A stretch of 64,000 nucleotides of DNA from Monilinia fructicola (taxonomy: Eukaryota; Ascomycota; Leotiomycetes; Helotiales; Sclerotiniaceae). Positions within the stretch are counted from its first letter, which is position 1. The number at the start of each line of letters is the position of its first letter. The notes under the pieces were generated by a model, which was not told the DNA's origin, searched no databases, and saw only the letters and a list, made by a program, of their open reading frames with translations. This document shows positions 33,786 to 44,232 of the stretch, piece by piece. The translations under genes were made by a program, and so were the position numbers. The DNA lies in NCBI GenBank assembly GCA_008692225.1, contig VICG01000001.1, positions 608,501-672,500 of the forward strand, written 5' to 3'.

Positions 33786-35444
33786 ATGATATTTGAATGT
33801 ACGCACGACGTGCCTTAAGCTTTAAATAAAGGGTGAGTTTGGAAGAAGGATGATGTTTTTTGTATTTCTTATGAACAGTATGAGTTGATGTAATGCCACA
33901 GGAAATTGGATTCTGTGAGAAAATAGCAACAGGATCAGCGCGTGAAAACAGAGAAAGGGCCACAGGGTGGTAAAGCTCAACGCGTATGTAGCATTGGAAG
34001 TAGAATCTGAAATACATGGGATAGAATTCAATGAATACGTACACTCCTAAAACCTGGAGGATATTGCTTCAATAAATGAGGTCAAAGTCCGAGAGCCTTC
34101 TTTGGCAACTGCAGACACAATGGAGATGGGAGACGAAGCTCTGTGCTTGCAGTCTCTTTGAATTTCTGACGTAGAGAAGCCCCAACAGATTGATAAACAG
34201 CCTATGCCGAGATATTGGAAGAAAATGGCGATGCAAGAAAAATGTGATCCAGCTTGAAATTGAAAAGCAGAATTAAAGATGACCGTTGTCCAAGTCCTCT
34301 TGTTTATATGAACAACAGCACACAAGTAACCGAAGCCTTGCTGTGATATTCCGTCCCCTCAAAAGCCCTTCCTGTCAAGTAGGTATTTAACCTTTTCGTG
34401 AGTTTCAAGTGGAATGGTGGTGAAGGTGAGATGAGGATGAGGATGAATTGAATGCGACAAAACTCTCGAGTCGATGTTGAAGCTTGGATGTGAAGCTTGG
34501 GTAGGTTCGCAACCTGTATCTCTGGTAATGACTCGGGGAGAGTAGAGTACTTGACGGCTGTGTAAGTATAAAGTCAAAGTGCAGTAGTACTTGTGTTCGC
34601 GTTGGATGGTGAAATCAAATTTGAAGTAGAGGGAGATCTATTCTTAGATTAGATTGAAAGAGTTTATGTCAATATACTTCCGCGTATGCTTTGTAGTATC
34701 TTAGATACTGGTCGCACGATTGCGCTGAGCTAAAATGCTGGGGGGAAAGTTCGAAGGTCGAAGATAGATCGATACGGGAAGAATGAGAGGATTGATGATT
34801 GATGATCGATGATTAATGACTGATGATTAAGAGCGCACAACGTTTAAGAGAGAGAAGATGAGAGGGAAGGAGAAAGGATTTAAATATTGACGTCGATGCG
34901 ATGATGACGACGATTGATGATGGCGACGACGATATTGATATGGGAAGGAGTAGGTAGAGGTCGGTAGAGGTGGTCGATAGAGGTGGGTAAGAAGTAGGTA
35001 AGAGCTAGGTAAGAGGTAGTAGATAGGTAGGTAAAGAGGTAGAGAGGTAGAGATGTATCTCTGTCGGTTGTCGATTCCTTTCCTTCCTTCCTTCCGTTCT
35101 TTCTTTCTTTCTTCCTTTCTTTCTCTTTTTCTTTTCTTTTCTTTTCTTCTCTTCTCTTCTCTTCCCAAGATTCTCTCCAATGTTATCTTTCTCTTCTTTC
35201 CTGTGTACTCGCGCGGTTGTCTACCTAACAAATGCGAGCCTCGTTGTATCAACTTATAACAAATGTACTCTGTAAGGTGAGTAGGCATTTTAGGTACTTT
35301 AGGCAATTACCTAGACCTAGCTAGTACAAGTGCGGTTGTAACGATAAAGCAAGTACGTACCCCTGCTTTCCCAATCCGATTATGTAAGCATGGACTACTG
35401 GGAACCCAGTAAGTACCTAGGTACTACCTAGTAGGTCCACGGTA
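33786..35444. other. 1.66-kb intergenic region, no gene seen
   Basis: Upstream of the CPSF6-like gene. The only open frames are domain-free. It holds GATGATTGATGA words (34790-34830), TAGGTA-rich DNA (34950-35060), a pyrimidine tract (35083-35166) and an ACCTAGGT palindrome (35415-35422). Confidence 0.45.
35083..35166. repeat. polypyrimidine tract (TTCC/TTTC/TTCTC)n
   Basis: About 80 bp with almost no purines on the plus strand, grading from TTCC to TTTC to CTCTT units. Confidence 0.85.
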
Positions 35445-36288
35445 CAGTAGAACCTGATTATACAAAGGTGCTTGGGGTAAGTATTGTAAAACACACCAAA
35501 AAATGACCGAGTCTTGATCCACATACAGGGGTATTAACTAATCACAACATTACACTAATTGAAAATTTATATGAGAGAACAAAATGCGTGAAAGTATTGT
35601 AAATTTTTATTTTACTCAAAATTTATTCAAATTATATTCAAATATAATTTGAATTATTATTATTTTTATTAAAAATTCTATATACAATAAATCTAAGCTA
35701 ATTCCAATTTTTATATATATTTAAATCATATTCAAATTTATGGAATTTCGAAAATATCGAAAATTAGTTGAAAATAGTTAGAATTTTAAAATTTGAAGGA
35801 GGAAAGCTAAATATGTATTCAAAATCCTTAAAGCAGCAGCAAAATTCGTTAAAAACAGCGATATGGATCAAAAAAATGTTTTACAATACTTACCCTAACA
35901 ACCTCTATAAGAGATTGAAAAATTCGGCTAATTAAATCCCGTATATTTAGGATTCCTATATATACAAGTTAAATAACAAAGCATTAATAAAATTTGTATA
36001 ATTAAGTTTATTTATTTTTTTATATATCTTTAATACTTTTAATAAAAAAACTATATAATATATTATTATTTAAACTATTCCCTATTGATTAAATTATCTC
36101 TCTATTAAATTTTATACGATAATTAATAAAATCTTTAATTTTTATATAGGACTAATAATAATTTATTCTATAATCTTTTAAAATTAAAAAGTTATATTTC
36201 TCTATATAAGAATTACTAAAATTAGAATAAATATCCTATATAATAAATTATTCTATATAACGTAATCTTTTATAGTTAGGTTCTATTA
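35445..36288. mobile_element. MITE copy A (Tc1/mariner-type), interrupted by a nested element
   Basis: The left end CAGTAGAACCTGATTATA follows a TA (35443-35444). The right end, read in reverse, is TAATAGAACCTAACTATA before TA (36289-36290); it differs from the left end by C-to-T and G-to-A changes. Without the 445-bp insertion and its duplicated TA the copy is about 397 bp. It is AT-rich without coding capacity. Its sequence is matched in inverted orientation along its whole length by copy B (36298-36707). Confidence 0.8.
35463..35907. mobile_element. nested 445-bp TIR element inside MITE copy A
   Basis: 31-bp terminal inverted repeats (5 mismatches) share the block GGGTAAGTATTGTAAAACA. TA is duplicated at 35461-35462 and 35908-35909. 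Removing the element plus one TA gives CCTGATTATAAGAGATTG, which aligns with the uninterrupted copy B (CCTGATTATAAGAGATCG). That confirms the insertion boundaries. No open frame of note, so it is non-autonomous. Confidence 0.85.
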
Positions 36289-36297
36289 TAGTAGATA

Positions 36298-36707
36298 TAG
36301 TAGAACCTAGATATAAAGGACTTATATTATATAGAATTCCTTAATATATAAAATATTTATTCTAGTTTTAATAATTTTTATATAAAAAAATAGAATTCTT
36401 TCTTAACTTTAAAGAATTATAGGGAATAAATTAATACAAATTCTATATAAAAATTAAAGATTTTATTAATTATTATATAAAATTTAATAAGGAATTGATT
36501 TAATCAATAGAAAATAATTTATTATATATTTTATTATATAATTTTTTTTATTAAAATTATTAAAAGGTATATAAAAAATACGATTAAACTTAATTATACA
36601 AATTTTATTAATGCTTTGTTATTTAATCTATATATATATAGGAGCATTTTAAATATATAGGATTTAATTAGTCGAATTTTTCGATCTCTTATAATCAGGT
36701 TCTACTA
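36298..36707. mobile_element. MITE copy B (Tc1/mariner-type), inverted relative to copy A
   Basis: 410 bp between TA dinucleotides (36296-36297 and 36708-36709), with ends TAGTAGAACCT and its inverted partner. It is an uninterrupted, diverged, head-to-head copy of 35445-36288. For example, AATAACAAAGCATTAATAAA occurs in copy A directly and in copy B inverted. Confidence 0.8.
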
Positions 36708-36709
36708 TA

Positions 36710-37304
36710 CTATATACTTTTATTAATTGACACTTAAAGGTAAGTAAGATCTTACCTTCCTATGCGTGCGTGCTCTGTACTCTTTACAGAGCAAAGGTTG
36801 ACATCTTCGTTGCCTGAGGTATCACTATTGATCCCTTCGCGGACTAGCATCGTCGGGATTTTCTCGGCTTCTTATTGGTCCCCTGTTCAATTCACATGAT
36901 GAAGACTCCAGCTGGCTTGATGGCTTTTATTCATGGTTTACCTAGTTGATTATTGAGAAGCGGCTACCCGTGTACCTAACCTACCTAGTAGTACCTAGTA
37001 CCTTCCTACCCTACCTACCTTATCTGGCTTCTTCGAAATTCCGTATTTATTACTTGTACATTAGTACACACTACCAAACTACACATTCACACTCACACTC
37101 ACACTCACACTCTCCTCATTCAATCAAACCAAACCAAACCAAATACATATTCCTTTCAGCAACGACCAAACCTTTCCAAGGTTCTGTCAATCACCCACCA
37201 CTTTTCAATATATAGAAAGTTGAAAGCTCCTCGGGATCTCAGTTCGAAAAAAAGATTAATTCAAATCTCAAATCCTTTACCTTCTCACAACTTTCATCGC
37301 AAAT
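36710..37304. promoter_or_regulatory. SSS1 upstream region
   Basis: 595 bp with CTACC/TACCTAG words and a CACTCA hexamer repeat (37085-37112). The last 150 bp before the start are probably 5' UTR. No gene seen. Confidence 0.4.
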
Positions 37305-37573
37305 ATGTCGGACCAGGTTCGAGAGTTTATGGAAATTCCAAGTGACTTCTTCAAAGATGGTACTCAATTCATCAACAGATGCACAAAGCGTAAGGACACT
37401 TATCTATCTTCTGTTGACTGGCGCACCATGGTTGACATATTACAGCTGATTATCGCGAGTTCATCAACATCTCCCGAGCTGTCGGTGTTGGATTTCTCAT
37501 CATGGGCGCCGTAGGATACATCGTCAAATTGATTCATATACCACTTAACAACATATTGGTCGGTGGCGCATAG
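37305..37573 (+). CDS. SSS1: Sec61 translocon gamma subunit (Sss1/SecE)
   Basis: Two exons: 37305-37389 and 37446-37573, with a 56-bp intron; 70 residues. The protein has the amphipathic N-terminal helix ([21 protein letters not shown]), a linker with DYREF, and the single tail-anchor membrane helix [22 protein letters not shown] ending NNILVGGA. This is the standard Sss1/Sec61-gamma arrangement and length. It clamps the Sec61 channel in the ER membrane for protein import. Confidence 0.97.
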
Positions 37574-38456
37574 TTGGGTGATGAATGACGGATAATGGAC
37601 GATGATTCCCATCTCACGGTGACGTGGTTATTTATTGGAAAGGGGAGGGGGGAGGGGTGGGAGGACAGGTTGAGATGAGATGGACAAGACGGGCACGTTG
37701 TTGGCGTACAAATGGATGGGAGTTTCACAAAATCTAAGGATGTATTATATTTGGCCTTGGTGGGCAGTTGTTGTTCCTGGCATGGCTTGCATCTGGATGA
37801 ATTGGTCCTGCATTTCCAAAGGTGCTTGGGACTGTACCAAATAATATCCGGCACATTGTCAAAACAGTCAAAAACAGTCCTGGTATATTGTGATTGAACG
37901 AGCGTGGGCAGAAAAATCATTGATACTCTGACTCTGCATGATTCTAAGGTGATGGTGGAAACTGAGCAACAGGGGAGCGGAGAAGAGGACTGCGTACCTG
38001 AGTAGGTATTCATATATATTCATGTATTCATCTTCATATTGGTAAGACACGCTGACCACGGACATTGGTTGGGTTCTTCGACATCCATTCCAGCTTGAAG
38101 CCCAAGTACAACCTAATTCATTCAGCACGCATGGAAATCATAGGGCCTCCCTTCTTCACCTAATACGCCAGCTCGTTCCACGATAGTTGGGGGCATGAAT
38201 ATAATCAAGAGCTCCGATCATGCCAGCACCCATGATATGATGAATGTAGTACGACGGCTATAAACAAAAGCTGGGAATCACTTCCTAGAACCTAGGTGTT
38301 AACCCAGTAGGTAGTCGTTAATGTATGTGGGATCGTCATAAGTACTACCAATTAGGTGTTCATTGATGTCCATGGCTATATAGGATTGCAATAAGTACAC
38401 CAGGTACTACCTAATCGGTGTATGGATCCATCAACGGAATGAACTGAAGAAAAGTT

Positions 38457-38496
38457 CATCAGACATCAGACATCAGACATCAGACATCAGACATCA
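38457..38496. repeat. heptamer tandem repeat (GACATCA)n
   Basis: Five copies of CATCAGA/GACATCA. Related to the GACATTA heptamers around the transposon at 9-11 kb. Confidence 0.9.
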
Positions 38497-38780
38497 AATG
38501 TTCATTGTTCTTTATTGGTTTGTATGAGTAATAAGTACCTATGCGTACCTACTTGTATGCAGTAAACTTGGAAGTGATTTCCAAGACTATAGATAGAAGT
38601 ATGGGAAAGAGACATGAAGAGCAAAGAAGAACCTTTCAAGTACTAGGTAGGGGCAACTAGCTACCTTGGTAACTTCTGAAGATATAAAATAGAAATTGAA
38701 AAGCACCTACTGAGTAACAAGTAGCTCGGTGGTATGTAAGGGCTTGTATATTAATAGAAAGGAAGTAAGATTCCCAGATT

Positions 38781-38817
38781 GCCATCGCCATTGCCATTGC
38801 CATTGCCATTGCCATCG
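38781..38817. repeat. hexamer tandem repeat (GCCATT)n
   Basis: About six copies of GCCATT, with GCCATC at the edges. Confidence 0.9.
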
Positions 38818-39531
38818 AGGAGAGTGTACCTAGGTCCACGGGTAGTCAAGTATCACTCGAGTAGGTAGCTTCAAGTTATACGGACTATGTTGATCGGAGT
38901 TAGAGATCGGTGATAAGAGGAAGAGTAGAAGCAAACAGGACCGGGAGCAACAGGACTTGACAGGCTGATTATGTAAGCAAGTTTCTTTCGAGTGATAAGC
39001 GACCAAGGGACTCCGAGGTTACTGATAAACCCCCACTACCCATGATATCACCACCAACCATCAATAATCTTAAGACGTCAACATTTCAACATTTACACAC
39101 TACTATCGACTACTTACTACTTACTACCCACCACCTACTATCTACTTCCTCCTGCCTCCTACCTCTTACCTACCTGCTTGACATTATATATTATTTACTA
39201 TTAGATAGGAAGCTTCAATTCTTTGTATATCTCTCTCTAATCTAATCTATATCATTCATTCAATTCATCTGATTCATCCAATCTTTGATCAACTGAGAAT
39301 ATCCACTATACCTTGTTATACACCTATTGTTTCTCCTCGACTCTCAAGAATAATCTAAATCTACCTATTTTAAGTCTACCACTGTATATAATCTCTTTGC
39401 CACCACACTTTCTCTCTGTCCTTTACAACAATATTGAAATATCCTAGCTCGCCATATCTGTTGGGGGGAAGCATTGGAGGAATAGCCATTGGAGGAATTA
39501 CCATTGGTGCACTCATACTTTCCTGTGCGTG

Positions 39532-41906
39532 ATGGCCTCCCGAAGAAACATACCAGGGGCCTTTCCATCAGATGATTTCACGGCCGGGAATGGACTAGAG
39601 GGAGATGTCGATGCTATGTTTGAGGATAGAGAAGAAGGGGATGAGGATGAGGATCTAGGCGAGCATGATGACGACGAAGGAGAGCAGGAGGACGAGGAGG
39701 ACGAGGAGGAGGATGGTGATGATGAAGCTGGATTTGGTAGGTATCGAATCACACCCATGTAGTTCAAAAATGTCCTTGCAACGTTTTGCTGATGCATTTT
39801 CCCTGCAGAAGTCCATCTTGAGATTGAAGAAGGTGCTACTGCAGCCGATCACAGTGAGATTTATGCATTCTTCAACATACTCCCAACCATCTGGCTTATA
39901 CTTTGATTGTCTTTAGTACAACGAACACAATTGCTTCTTCGATTGTTGGCAGCCCACCCAAATGCTCGAAACATGATACGCTTTTCTGCAGACTTCGATG
40001 AAGACGATTTCGCTTTCTGGTCAAGAGCGCGGAGGAGAAGTCCTCCGGATCCAAACAGATTTCCAAAAGTTCCTAGTGTTGCTGGCGCGGAACTGATGGC
40101 CTCAGGTCATTTTGGATCTAATGATGCACAAAATAAAGGCAAGGGAAACATTGGGATACAAAAACGATTGAGTAGAAGGATTCTCGACCGGGAAATAGCA
40201 TCAGGGAACTTCGCGAGCCAGGGGGTAAATCGGAAGATAATGGCACAGGTAAGCAAAAAAAAAAATGCGTGTCTCTGGGCGATACGCTAATAAAATTGCA
40301 GGAAATGTTACCGTCCTCTAATGCTGATACCATAATCAACTATGATGATCCCGTATATTCTGGTCAGTTCTCGGATGATGGCGACTTCTTCTTCTCCGTC
40401 ACCAAGGACTTCAAAGTTCGCATGTATGATACATCCAACCCCTACAAATGGCGGTACTACAAGACTGTTACCTACCCTTATGGACAATGTAAGTATAGCC
40501 ACTTGATCTTGTTGCTGATATTTGTTTGAATGAATAAATCTATCACATTCTCAGTTGATCTAGCCGAGCTGGCCCAAGCATTACATCAATGGTTAACAGC
40601 TAGTAGGGACCCTTACGGATGCTTCGCTGAGCCCCGACAACAAATATCTAGCATATACCTCCATACGGAGTACGGTTTGTCTTGCTCCGACAGATCCAAA
40701 TGACATGGGAGATCCTTATAATTTGGAGCTCGGCGAAGTCGAAACTGGACGAAACCCTAGGTTTGAACGACGAGGGTCGTTTGGTATTTGGTCAATTCGA
40801 TTCTCTGGAGATGGACGTGAGCTTGTAGCTGGAACTACAGGCGGCTCCATTGTCGTATATGACATAGAGTCCCGCCGTACGCTTCACAGAATTCTTGGGC
40901 ACGAAGAAGATGTCAATGCAGTATGTTTCGCCGATAAATCCTCGCCTCATATTCTTTATTCTGGATCGGATGATGCAACCATCAAGGTATGGGATACCAG
41001 GAGTATGGGAGACAATCGAGAGGTTGGGGCATTCATTGGTCACATCGAGGGATTGACGTATCTCGATAGTAAAGGAGACGGCCGTAAGTTATTCATCTTT
41101 GTGTATTTGAGATCAGTGCATTAAAATATTGTAGGTTACGTTCTCAGCAATGGCAAGGATCAGAGCATGAAGTTGTGGGACCTACGGATGGTCATGAGTT
41201 CAGCTCAATTTTCCAATATTAGGGCAAGTGGCCGTCGACCTGGAACAAACTTTGACTATCGATGGGGATCATACGATGAAGATAGTTGGTATCACGATGA
41301 AAATGATAATTCTCTAGTCACTTTCAGAGGTCACAAAGTCATGCGTACTTTAATCAGATGCCATTTCTCTCCACCGGGAAGTACCAACTCAAGATATGTC
41401 TACTCCGGAAGTGAAGATGGAAAGGTTTACATATGGAACATGGATGCAACGCTTGCCGGCAAGGTTGACGTTCAACAGGCAACGGAGAACACAAGGCCAC
41501 CGCCTCGTGGTGGATGGCATGGCGGCTGGCATGGGGGGTGGCATGATGATTTGGATGGAGTAAGTGGGTCGAGATGGAAAACCGTTATTAGGGATGCTAG
41601 TTGGCATCCCTCAATTCCGATGATAGCGGGTAAGTCGACTGCTCCCAACACTGCTGAGTCTGTGGCTAACCAATTATAGCATCTGCCTGGAACGGTTATG
41701 GTGCTGAACAGGGCACTGTCACCACCCATTCTTGGAATGAGGGTGCTGAAGATGATGAAGCGGAGCCTAAAATGGGAATGAGGGTGAATGCAAAATTGGA
41801 ACCCGAATCCTCCCTTCTTGTCAGCCACGCGACCAGGGGTGGAGGGTTTCGACACGCTGGAGGAGTTTACGCAGAACCCGAAACTGAAGATGACAATGAC
41901 GATTAG
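39532..41906 (+). CDS. WD40-repeat protein, DCAF11/LEC14B-like
   Basis: Seven exons: 39532-39736, 39809-39853, 39917-40248, 40302-40488, 40607-41083, 41135-41629 and 41680-41906; 655 residues. The N-terminus is strongly acidic (about residues 28-65). WD repeats run from about residue 195 to the end, for example SFGIWSIRFSGDGRELVAGT, LYSGSDDATIKVWDTR, YVLSNGKDQSMKLWDLR and YVYSGSEDGKVYIWN. The arrangement and the segment FDYRWGSYDEDSW match DCAF11 (plant LEC14B), a substrate receptor of Cul4-DDB1 ubiquitin ligases. A GGWHGGWHGGWH repeat lies in a loop near residue 555. All exon phases close and no frameshift is seen. Confidence 0.92.
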
Positions 41907-42508
41907 GGCATATCTCGGAGAGGAATCATAAATCAAGGCGCCAGGTGTTAGGGGTTAGGGGCTGGAAATTGCCTGGGTATCGATGTATTGTACCATTCGC
42001 GGCATTTCTGCATTAGCGCACAGTCATGGACTATATCCAATGCTATCCAATTGTAGACACGCTCCATCTTTCAGTTGACAGCTACATAGCAGCCACGGTA
42101 TTATCACTGTAACACTAGGCAACACATCGTGCAAGGAATGTTCATTGATCATGACCGCAGTATTGTAGAGCTATATAAATTTGATAATATTAATCCACAG
42201 AAGTTGACGTTGGTTGAAACTGTGTGACTACGCTTGCTGCATGCATCCAGCGGCGCCAAATTATTAAAAGCTCCGAGTGACGGTATAACACAAAAGACAA
42301 AGGATAGTCTATAACTAATGACAAGATAAGTGGCTCATAATGGCGGGATTTCATTTTGTAAAAGGAAGCTGGGTAGAGTCTGGCTTCTCGGCGTCCAATA
42401 CAGCAGTCGTAAAAATATGGGGTGGGGTAGTTTAGGGAGTGTGTCGCTGAGAATATGTAGCTTTGTTTCAGCAGATGAACAAGTCAATGTTGTGGTAGGG
42501 GCTTGCAT
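41907..42508. other. intergenic region between convergent genes
   Basis: About 600 bp, expected 3' flanks of the WD40 gene and the Myb gene. Nothing else seen. Confidence 0.45.
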
Positions 42509-44232
42509 TCATCTCTTCAGTTCATTGAGCAAAGTCTGGTGATCGTCGTCCAGTAATCGAGAAATGTCCATCTCGTTTATATTACCAGGGAAAGGGGGGC
42601 TCCAGTCAAAAGACTGCGAGAATGATAGGCCATCCGTAGGTTCCACGGTATGCTGCTTAGTTATTAATGGAAGATTATCTTCGGAAATCTAGAGCGTAGG
42701 GTGGGGAACTGTACCTTCAACGGCTCATTATTGAAATTAAACGTAGCTGAATCCGCGGTAGGGTGATTAAATGTATTTAAAGATTCGTCCACCAGAGCAG
42801 GTTTGTTCTGAGGCGCTGTCCGAGCTGCATCATCCTCCCCGGATCGAAACTTTTCGGGATATTTGTTCCGAAAACGATCTCTGAGATCAGTAGGTTGTCG
42901 CGCTTGGAGATTGAATTGGGGATCCCTCTGTATCTTTGACCAAGCAGGGCCATAAATAGCGTAGCCTTGGGCAATTTCACGATCGTCTTGCTCAGAAAAT
43001 GGGCGCCTCTCTCTCCGATCCGACTGTTTAAAAGGTCCTTGGATCCCTAGCTGTTGAAGGTCTGTAAGTCTCCTCCGATGGCTTCGAGGCTTTCGCCCGG
43101 TATTCAATAGATGAGACGACGCAGAATTTGGTGTAGTACCATTTGCCTCTTGGTCTTTTCCAAATATGGGATCTCCGGTATTGTTTTCCTTGTGCCCGGT
43201 ACCGCGGTTCCTTGCATTGCGACTTTCCCCTCTCAACTCATCTGGACAACAAGTTCTAAACCGATCCTTCAAATCTACTCCTGATCTGTTGTTAAAAGTA
43301 AAACTCGGATCTTCTAATATATCTGACCATTTCCCCACGCCATATTTATACACACCAAGTAGTAAATTATTCGTCTCGTCTTCAGACCACTTGTTCCTCG
43401 TTTTGACATCCTTCCTCTTCTTCTTCGTGATCCCCTTCTGATCCAGAGATGCCTCGCTCGTCGATATTACTCCACCATCGAATACAAAATCACCTATTTC
43501 AGCTGTTGGCTCTGCTGCTGGCTCTGCTGCTGGCTCTGCTGCTATCTCTGCTGCTGTTTCTGCAGTAGTTTCAGCAGTGGGTTTTGGGGCCAGAGCATTC
43601 AAGCTGTTTCTCCCATGACTATCGTGAAACGAACTCGATGCGATGGGAGGAAATAAGGCAGTTTGCGGCGGCGGTTCATGCAAACCAATAATTATGGGTG
43701 GTACCACTTGTTTGTTCGATCTTTGCTTTTTGGGGGGCCTGGGCAGTTGAACAAAATCATCGTTCCCATTCTCTCTACGTTGTTGCTTTTTGGGATGTAG
43801 CGGCCTTGCGTTGCCAGTGTTATCATCTAGAATCTTCCGTAAAGATTGTGGAGAGGAACTACCCAAAGTACGCTCAATTGTACCAGTTTCCTTTCCTATG
43901 CCCACCTTTCCTATGCTTAAAGCCTCTTCTGCATCTCGACAATTGATTTCATTGTCGTCAATTGGAGCAATGGATGATGAGTGTTGCGATACCTGTGACG
44001 ATGATGATGACGATGATGATTCTCCAGATTGTGTGCCAGTGTTATTATTGGTATTGGTAATGGTATTGGGTTCTAGAAGAAGTGGTCGATGGGAAGGTTG
44101 GAGAATATTTCGATCGTGCAATGGAGGAAGTTCTAGTGAAGGGGGAGAGTTTGTGAGGGCTTCAGATGTATCATTATTAAGAAATGACATCAAACGGGGT
44201 TCGATGGTTGTACGCATTATTATGCATGTCAT
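42509..44232 (-). CDS. double-Myb (telobox-type) DNA-binding protein, Teb1/Tay1-like
   Basis: Two exons: 42715-44232 and 42509-42652; 553 residues. Two Myb/SANT domains lie in the C-terminal half. The first, about residues 277-330, is RNKWSEDETNNLLLGVYKYG through GVDLKDRFR. The second, about 407-462, is RPFSEQDDREIAQGYAIYG through TDLRDRFRNKYP. The VDLKDRFR helices resemble the telobox VDLKDKWRN that reads TTAGGG. Two such Myb domains in one protein are the layout of Teb1 of fission yeast and Tay1 of Yarrowia, which bind telomeric repeats and related promoter sites. The N-terminus is low-complexity with Ser, Gln and an Ala-Glu-Pro repeat. Intron 42653-42714. Telomere binding is inference; it may act mainly as a transcription factor. 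Confidence 0.85.

Larger units (their letters stand above)
37574..39531. other. 1.96-kb intergenic region, no gene seen
   Basis: Between the tandem genes SSS1 and the DCAF11-like gene. It contains two tandem repeats (38457-38496 and 38781-38817) and two ACCTAGGT palindromes (38290-38297, 38828-38835). A CT-rich stretch with CTACTTACTAC words precedes the DCAF11-like start. Minus-strand frames at 37534-38128 overlap the SSS1 3' UTR and have no domain. Confidence 0.45.
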
